From assembly GCA_942486035.1 (NCBI GenBank), contig CALNXK010000373.1, positions 1 through 64,000 on the forward strand: a stretch of DNA of 64,000 nucleotides. Reading direction: 5' to 3'. Numbering within the stretch: the stretch's first letter is position 1; every line of letters starts with the position of its first letter. Below, in pieces: positions 57,058 through 64,000 of this stretch. Origin of the DNA: Porites lobata. Its lineage: Eukaryota; Cnidaria; Anthozoa; Scleractinia; Poritidae. The notes below the pieces were generated by a model. The model was not told where the DNA came from and did no database searches. It was given only the letters and a program-made list of their open reading frames with translations. A program made the translations under genes and the position numbers.

Positions 57058-58700
57058 GGCAGTTTTGTAGACCAAGTTTGGATCGCGATAATATTATCAA
57101 GTCATCTGCGTAAAGGAGAGAGTTAAGTCTGGTGCCATTTGGTAACACGAAGGGGTCTGATAAAACATTGTCAAATGAGAACGCTAGATCGTTAAGGTAT
57201 AAGTTAAAGAGCAGAGGGCTTAAAATGCAGCCTTGCCGCACTCCTCTTGCAAATTGAAAAGATCGCGTTTTGTTATTTCCAATCCTGACAGAGCAGGTAG
57301 ACTTCGAGTATAGACTCTCAATTAGACTATAAAACTTTCCGTGGACATTGATCTTAGATAACTTACAGAGAAGCCCATCATGTCAAACCGAATCAAAGAC
57401 TTTCCTAAAGTCAACAAAACACGCATATATTTTCTCCTTGTGACAATGGACATATTTGTCTATTAATGTTCAAAGTGTGGGGACATGATCTGCTGTTCTT
57501 AGTATTTGTTAGAAAACCAATTTGAGACTTGTGAAGTATATTATTTAAGTCAACGTGCTTTAGAAGTCTTTGATTGAGAACTGAACAAAATAGTTTTCCA
57601 ATACAACTGGAAATACAAATTCCACGGTAGTTTGATGGATCACTTTTAGTACCACATTTAAAAGTTGGTGTTATGAGGCCATCACACCACATTTGGGGCA
57701 TAGTTCCTAAGTCGAGGACCGTGTTAAATAGTTTTAGATAAACAGGCATTAATTCGTTTAGGCTAGATTTGATCATCGTTTTTGATTTTGTCTGAAAAAG
57801 AAGATTTGTTGTTTTTGAGTTTTCCAGCTGCAGTGCGAATTTCACTTTCAGTGATGAGGTAATCCAAGGAGTGAGATCGTGTCGTAATATCCTTTGAATT
57901 CTGCAACTCACGTATAATTGCCTCCTGCTGTTCATTAAGGGGTTGATTCGAGTGCAAAGATTGAAAGTGGGACATCCATTTTTCTTCATAAATTGGAGGG
58001 GTGTAGGTTTCCTTCATATTGGCGTATATTGACTTCAGACAGTTCCAAAAGCTCTTATTGTTCGAATTTTCGACCGTATTTTCAAGTTCACAAGGTTTTT
58101 ATATTGTTTTAAGACGTTGTGATACTCGTCCCTGAGGGTATTGTTTAGAGGATCTCTATGTTTTTTATTAGAAAGTTTCCGCAGTTCATGTCTTTTATAG
58201 CGGCATTCTTTGTCGAACAATTTTTTGTTCGAAGATATTTTGCAACGTCGCTTTTTTTTGCTGTTTTGATCTTCAAACAGCGTTTGGCGGTTGAAATAAG
58301 AATATTTTCTACAGCATGAAGGTTCATGTCAACATTTCTCGTGATTGTTGTAGTATTCATAAAATCGTGGATCATTCTTTGAATGTCTACAGGCTTTAAT
58401 GTAGCTCTAAATATTTGTCACGAATCGTTTTCCCAAAAAAACTGTTTTGGTAGAGGAGCCAAAGAATCATTTATAATTGCCTCGTTTGATGAATCATTAT
58501 CTAAATGACGGTTAACCTTAAGCCATGTTATTATTGGACTATGATCTGATAAACTGTTTGGCTCTTTCACTTCAAAAGATGTTATATTTCGTAGCAAATC
58601 TTGTGATTCAATCATTCAGAAAGATCAAGGAAATAGTGAAAATTGCAAAAGAGATTCTTTGGCTTGTTCGTATAGGCTAGGTTCGTGTCGGAAAGTTTGA
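57058..58700 (-). mobile_element. LINE-D 5' part: endonuclease end and reverse transcriptase
   Basis: Minus strand frames: SDHSPIITWL (end of an APE-type endonuclease, 58418-58615), a linker with ITESEI, the RT start with FNTVLDLGTMPQMW and SNYRGICISSCIGKLF (57411-57989), and GCILSPLLFNLYLNDL with LLYADD (57038-57241). Frames shift several times. The 5' end is missing. Confidence 0.8.
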
Positions 58701-59700
58701 AATATTGGTATACATGTCTAGTGCCAGGATTATGCCATGAGTTGTTGGCATGTGATTAGAGTACACCTTAAGATGTCAACCCTCTTTGTCGTCAGCCACT
58801 TTTTGAGTGCTTAGGGTTCCCCTGAATGGAGGTCAAACCCATGCAGGTTTCGGGACCCTGAAAATGTGTCCGAATGCAAAGATTATGTGGACGTTTTTCC
58901 GAGACCAAATTCTGTCTCCCCTGAATGCCCGCGTGGGGAGGAGGGGGCTACTTCCTTATAAGAGGCTAACGGGGAAGTGCCGCTGGATGGTTCGCATTTT
59001 CACGACAGCAATCATGGACAAACGTCTTGGGACACTTTTGCGTTTCTGAGGCGTTTTCCAATGCACACAGTCCAACCCCTCCCCTTACCCCACAAACAAT
59101 TTTGGACGAGTGTATCCAGAATTTTTACTGAGTTTCAGCTTTGTATACGGTGGGGGGGGGGAGAACTGCAAGAAAGTTTCGAAAAGGATGCACTGTTTTA
59201 AGAGGGAACCGAGAAATGACTGAAAAATATGAAAATTGAAGTACTGTCCCAAGGACTTTTGTCCGGGATTGTAGATTGACTATGATGGGGTCGAATTTTC
59301 AATAGAGTTACTAGAATTGGGTCGCACATTTTCTGATTTTTGGGGTAAGACAGTTCTTCATATTTACGGTTAGCAAACTTACCAGAATGTTTGTACTGTA
59401 AGTGGAAAAAAGTCTTCTTGGGTCAATAGGTCAATTCATTTTAGGATGACCTATTTCAAGGATTGACAGGGTAGATACAAAAATTTGAAGTGACTAAGGT
59501 GGGATGGCGAAAATTACATATTTGCCCAAAAGTGACTAAGATGGGGTCTATAATTGGCCACAGAATAGACTATAATGGGGTAGGGGCTCTGAGAGGCCAG
59601 CGGCTTATATCCAGCAAAAGGAACCCAAGTACCTCCCCGGGACTGAATAGAGGTGTCCCAAAGCAGAGGTTCCACTGTATATGAAACTCTTTGAGCGCAT
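58701..59700. repeat. Intergenic interspersed repeats
   Basis: A block with TCATGGACAAACGTCTTGGG, a G run (59151-59161), and GACTATGATGGGGT / GACTAAGATGGGGT words repeated at about 59279, 59533 and 59570. GGTTCCACTGTA near 59670-59681 looks like a solo end of the CAGTGGAACC family. No gene was seen. Confidence 0.45.
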
Positions 59701-59913
59701 AAGAAATGAGCGAAATTAATTTTTTACCGATACCTGACCAGAACGCTTTTTTCAGAATGATTTCCCCAACGATATTTATTTTTTTTTATTTAACCAAACG
59801 TGTTTTGAAATCTGATTTAAATTGTACATGAATTTTAAGGTGCTTCATTCGGATCATTCAGCAAGGAGCCAAACTCCAGGACTAAAGGACGCAAAGAAGA
59901 CTCAAGTTTGAAA

Positions 59914-61227
59914 ATGCCAAAAAAAACTCATTCTGCCAGCTATCATTTGCTCAAAAGTGACCCAGAACTAAACGAACCGCCAGCATCGATGGCAGAAGAT
60001 GTATCAGCAGCAGACGACGATGAAGGCACAAATAAATCTCCTTTGTGGAAGGCGTTAATAAACTTAATGGGCGAAATCGAGGGTACAAATATTGTCGCTC
60101 TACCATATGTGATATCTCAGAGTGGACTAGTGGCGATAGTAGCTTTGGTTTTCGTTCCATTTCTAGGCTTCTATACTGGAGCAATATTGATTGACTGTCT
60201 TTACGACGAAAACGATGCTGGAGAGAGAGTTTGTGTCAGATCCAACTACAAACAACTGGGTGAAGCTTGCTCTGCTCGTTTTGGTGGTGCCATATCCCAC
60301 ACAGTCCAGTTACTCGATCTTTTTCTCTCCGCCTCTCTGTACCTTGTATTGTGTGCTTCACTTGCTAATGGTATTTTTCCAGATTTACCGCTGTCCGACA
60401 AATTTTGGATGTTTATTACAGCCACTGCGGTTCTTCCAACATTATTTTTGAAGAATTTCTCTCGAGTCGCATGGTTGAGTTTGATTAGTGTGATAGCTAT
60501 ATTTATAGCTGTAGTTGGTGTGTTAGTCTACGGAATAGCGCATCACTCATCATGGAACCCAGGAAAAATCTTGGTGTGGGATATAGAGAGTGCACCTGTT
60601 TCATTGGCAATTATCTCGTATGTTTATCTCTGTCACACTACTTTGCCTGGCCTTGAGGCAAGTATGGAAGACAAGTCGCAATATCGCACAATGCTCGGAC
60701 TCACATACTTGTTCGCTGCCATTATTAAGGTGACTTTTTCAGTGTTAACCTTTTTCTCCTTCAGCTCTAACATCGAAGAAGTAATCTCTAATAGCCTTCC
60801 CATTGGAGTTCTTCGCACTGTTGTCAACGCTTTTTTAATTTTGAACGTAGTTTTTTCATATCCTTTTCTGGTTATTACTATCATACAAATTATCGAAGAT
60901 TCAGTGTCCCCAGATTGCTTTTCATTCAAAATACCTCATATTGTTTGGTTTATTGGCATTCGAGTTTCAACAAACTTCCTTACCCTCCTTCCAGCAATTT
61001 TAATCCCACATTTTGCGCTCTTTATAGCTTTTATTTCAAGTCTGACCGGATCGGCGGCAATGTTTATTTTACCGGCTCTTTTCCATCTCATTTTGAAAAA
61101 GAAAGAACTAAAACTGTACCATTATATTTTTGATTTTTTAATTCTTATCTTTGGTGTTTATGTCGCAGTAGTAGGATTGGTGTACACTGGGAAATCATTG
61201 TTCAAAACTATCTTTCAGGATCATTGA
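59914..61227 (+). CDS. VIAAT/SLC32-like vesicular amino acid transporter, copy 4
   Basis: It has 437 residues from ATG 59914, the homologous start; the frame opens only two non-ATG codons earlier. It has the same layout as copy 3: acidic N-terminus (AADDDEG), helix-1 region EGTNIVALPYVISQSGL, YTGAILIDCLYDENDAGERV, and IPHFALFIAFISSLTGSA. It differs from copies 2 and 3 in the helix-1/helix-2 region (GTNIVALPYV, LVAIVALVFVPFLGF) and in the third and fourth helices (HTVQLLDLFLS), positions that line the transport path in this fold, so substrate preference may differ; that is inference. No frameshift or stop was seen. Only about 200 bp of the usual upstream sequence is adjacent; the rest was pushed away by transposons. 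Confidence 0.92.
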   Translation: MPKKTHSASYHLLKSDPELNEPPASMAEDVSAADDDEGTNKSPLWKALINLMGEIEGTNIVALPYVISQSGLVAIVALVFVPFLGFYTGAILIDCLYDENDAGERVCVRSNYKQLGEACSARFGGAISHTVQLLDLFLSASLYLVLCASLANGIFPDLPLSDKFWMFITATAVLPTLFLKNFSRVAWLSLISVIAIFIAVVGVLVYGIAHHSSWNPGKILVWDIESAPVSLAIISYVYLCHTTLPGLEASMEDKSQYRTMLGLTYLFAAIIKVTFSVLTFFSFSSNIEEVISNSLPIGVLRTVVNAFLILNVVFSYPFLVITIIQIIEDSVSPDCFSFKIPHIVWFIGIRVSTNFLTLLPAILIPHFALFIAFISSLTGSAAMFILPALFHLILKKKELKLYHYIFDFLILIFGVYVAVVGLVYTGKSLFKTIFQDH

Positions 61228-62995
61228 TTTTACAATCTGGGAAATCGCCAATAGACACTCAATTAATACACCTTTCTTACATTCCCGCGAACCAATTGAA
61301 AGCACCGGGACTCAAGGCATGGGCCTAAGGCGGTGCCTAAGGGGGGGGGGCTACTCAACAACGCGAGGAAGAGCTGCCCCGAGGTCCAACGATAGATTAT
61401 GGACACTTTTCCCTTTACTTTAGTTTTAACAGTTTTAGTTTTAAAAACATCCGTTTTTCTGCCAACTAAGCTAACAAACCAAACATGGTTTGAAGGGAAA
61501 TTCCAATAATGCCGTCCCTATACTTTTTTGTGGAATGGCTCGGCGTGTAATAAAGATGGAAGGGAAAACACTAAGAGGCTTAAGCATGAAAGACATATTT
61601 CTCACAGTATTTGAATAATAATGTTATGCAGTCGAAGTCCGTGAGTACAGACCCTGAAACTAGGACCTAAAAAATGTTTGTATTAACTCGGTGTCTGTAC
61701 TAAGCGTGTCATGCAAATTTAAGTCAAAAATACAGATTTTATTGAGATACGTGATAGGTCTTGAGCCAAATTTTTGAAAACGTTACCGCCAAATAAACGT
61801 CTTTCAATAAGCAGTTCGTTTTCGGCCCAAATGGATTGTTCTGAATCTCCGCCAAAGTATAGCCAATATAAAAAGTAAGAGTGCAACCATTGATTTATTT
61901 TAGAACATATCTTGCATGAAGGGGGGCATCTGCTTGTTTAGCGTTTTCGTGTAAAAAAAAATAGTAGAATTGAGGAAAAATAAAGATTGTTGTTGTTTGT
62001 TGTTGTTATTGTACCAAAGAGTATGTTTATTATAGGATAAGTAAACCATTCAACCAAGTCCACTGCCAATCGGCTTTTAAGAATTCGCCTTTCACATAAT
62101 AATGTGTGTGCAGTCAACAATCTCTTGGATGAACTATTGTGATTGGATGACTGAACAATAAAATGCATATCCAAAAATTACTCTTCTATTCTCTTTCCCT
62201 TCGCTCAGCCGAATGGGAAACATTTCTATCATACGTATGAACACAAATAACACAACGCCTTATAGAGGGAGCCTTTCGGAATCGAGGCTCCCGCGATCCG
62301 TCCACACGAATCCGGATACTGGTGTGAAGGAGCCGTAAACCACTCTGGCAGGGGAGCGGTTTGAAAAAGATGCGTTTCAGTGAGCAGATTCACTGGTTTC
62401 GTTAGGACGGAAGGCCTATTGGTGTAAAAAGTGAAAAAAAAAATTCGGTTTCAAACATATCCGGATTGGCGTGGACGTGCCACAAGTTTATTGCACCAGG
62501 TACAGATTAACAGAATAGGCACTAAGTTAACATTTTTACACGAAATAACAGCTACAGCTTAAGCTTCGAAATCATAATTATAAGTTACAAAATAAGCACT
62601 AATGAGACATGCTGAATAAAATTTACCTCTGAAAACGATAAGTGTTAAATATAAACTTACTGAACTCAAAAATGTTAACCCTTGAAAGACGAAAAGTAGC
62701 GTTTAGACTTAAAATATGAAAACTAGCACAAATCGTCCAACAGTCAAGCGGTACGAGGCAGGTATGTGTATCGGTCTTTTTTTCTTTTCTGATCATTATA
62801 TAAAACAAATAGATTCCACGTTGCCGTGGGACTGTTCGGTAATAAGAGCACAGAAGACGATAAAATGAGATAAAAACATAGTGACACACTCGCCTGAGGC
62901 TAGTGTACCACTTCTTTGTTTTTGCAACATTTTGACTTGATCTGTGATCTGTTACTGAAGAGACGCACGGCAATGGAATCCATTTGTTAAAGAGA
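61228..62995. other. 3' flank of copy 4 and intergenic sequence, no gene seen
   Basis: The first ~220 bp matches the 3' flanks of copies 2 and 3 (CCAACGATAGA...GGACA...TTTTAGTTT words). The remainder has no recognised gene; the frame at 62623-63054 (-) has no known content. Confidence 0.4.
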
Positions 62996-63400
62996 TTACA
63001 TATCTTTAATGGACATTGCCAAAAATAAGCTTTGGTACCTTGATCACTGAGCACCCAAGGCTACCAAAAATCTTTCCCCCTTTGGCATCATGCTTCGAAT
63101 ATAAGGAAAGGAAAAATCTCAGTCTGAATGGCGCTTCTCGATAGTGAACAATTATGAACTATGAAGCTTGGATAGACGATGACTGCGCATGTGATGTTGG
63201 TTAAAATCAGTCAGCCAGCTACCCTCTGGTACCACCAGTTTTTCTCGCTCTCTCTTTCGTGAAGAAAAACTTCAAGTAAAACCTTTGGGACCAGGGTATC
63301 AGCCAACAAGATACAGCTCAACTTTTATCATTACAGAAATGTCCCTACCTTTTTCTCTTGCTAAAAAGTAAAGTTACAGTACAACTGTTCCCATTAGTAA
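62996..63400 (+). repeat. Transporter upstream block for a fifth array member
   Basis: It matches the blocks before copies 2-4: ACATATCTTTAATGGACATTGCC, GAATGGCGCTTCTCGA, TGTCCCTACCTTTTTCTCTT and AGTACAACTGTTCCC. The conserved donor is degraded here (AAAATAAGC in place of AAGGTAAGC). Confidence 0.65.
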
Positions 63401-63403
63401 CAA

Positions 63404-63550
63404 TAGGTGGTTTTTGACGTTACGTCATCGCCGCCATGCTGGTGAACGGTAAACAAAAGATCGCTCATTAGCTCGTTTTGTTTGTCCACCAGCATTAGTT
63501 CATTTCACCATTGTTATTAGTGTCTCCCGAGATTGCATGAAAACCACCTA
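63404..63550. mobile_element. 147-bp palindromic MITE, TAGGTGGTTTT ends
   Basis: TAGGTGGTTTTTGACG at the left pairs with CATGAAAACCACCTA at the right. The inner words GCTGGTGAA / TCCACCAGC are also inverse. It is non-coding. Confidence 0.7.
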
Positions 63551-63616
63551 TATGAATTGTCTAATAAGTAATTATTGACAACAGCATATTGTCAACATTA
63601 CAACCACAATCATTGC

Positions 63617-64000
63617 AGGGGCGGATCTAGGGGGAGAGTGCAGGGAGTGTGCACCCCCCCTCGGGATGACCTGCAGCTTTCTAATTAACACTGTGCAGTC
63701 GCTTCACAGTCATACAAAATCTGCTTTATTGTTTGATATGTCTTCTCAGCAGTTCACATTATGTTATTTCCTAGTCAAAAGCCCTCTTCTTCGTATTCGC
63801 TTTTAAAATTTTTTACGTCATCAGTCAGTTAGTGGTGCACCCCCTCCTACATTCAATTTCGGCAGCATTTGTGAGACCATGTTGACTGAAAGTACATGTT
63901 ATGGTGCCATTTTTTTCGTGTGAAATGTTTTTTATAGCCCTTTTCCATTCCCAGGAAAAAGGTGAATAAAATCCTTTGTGTTCAGTTAACTAACAGGACG
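63617..64000. mobile_element. hAT-like MITE end, runs off the window
   Basis: CAGGGGCGGATCTAGGG is a well-known type of hAT terminal repeat, followed by GTGCACCCCCCC. The other end is not in the window. Confidence 0.5.

Noticed and set aside
62623..63054. 143-codon minus-strand frame
   Set aside because: It overlaps the conserved transporter upstream block and has no recognisable domain.

Overview
This window is animal nuclear DNA. It is AT-rich, genes are sparse, splice sites are GT/AG, and most of it is intergenic or transposon sequence. The gene content (tandem SLC32/VIAAT-like transporters, a stand-alone P2X7 'ballast'-domain gene, THAP-domain genes) and the many decayed LINEs and MITEs point to a cnidarian, most likely a stony coral. 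The sequence alone does not name the species.

The host backbone is a tandem array of vesicular-inhibitory-amino-acid-transporter-like genes (SLC32 branch of the amino acid/auxin permease family), all on the + strand. Copy 1 (402-1750) has a one-base frameshift. A 159-bp relic of another copy lies at 7181-7339. Copy 2 (17217-18530) and copy 3 (36768-38081) are about 95% identical in protein and sit in a ~5-kb segmental duplication (about 13515-18686 and 32950-38290). Copy 4 (59914-61227) is more diverged. Copies 2-4 each have the same upstream non-coding block with a conserved GTAAGC donor, probably a leader exon. A further block at 62996-63400 predicts another gene just beyond the right edge. 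Each coding body is one uninterrupted exon.

Most of the rest is nested mobile DNA, and several insertions can be dated against paralogous empty sites. LINE-A (7340-9154 and 18687-20710) is interrupted by LINE-B (7869-8934, 10-bp target duplication) in one copy and by a + strand retroelement piece in the other. A 3.72-kb element with ~570-bp terminal inverted repeats (22161-25880, 7-bp duplication) contains a smaller inverted-repeat element carrying two exons of a gene. A LINE at 50220-58700 is split by a 5.1-kb giant palindrome with TTAA target duplications (51922-57053), itself interrupted by a TA-flanked element containing further MITEs.

The most interesting unit is a 4.94-kb TTAA-flanked element at 39272-44211. 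It carries two convergent spliced genes: an apparently intact 215-residue P2X7-ballast-domain protein (39587-40698, three exons) and a THAP-domain, transposase-related protein that looks C-terminally short (40998-43832, five exons). Other regions of note are a satellite of consecutive hairpins with constant 7-nt loops (26306-28215), a decayed tegument/OTU-like cysteine protease (29579-30318), and an unrecognised two-helix membrane protein gene (31223-31960).
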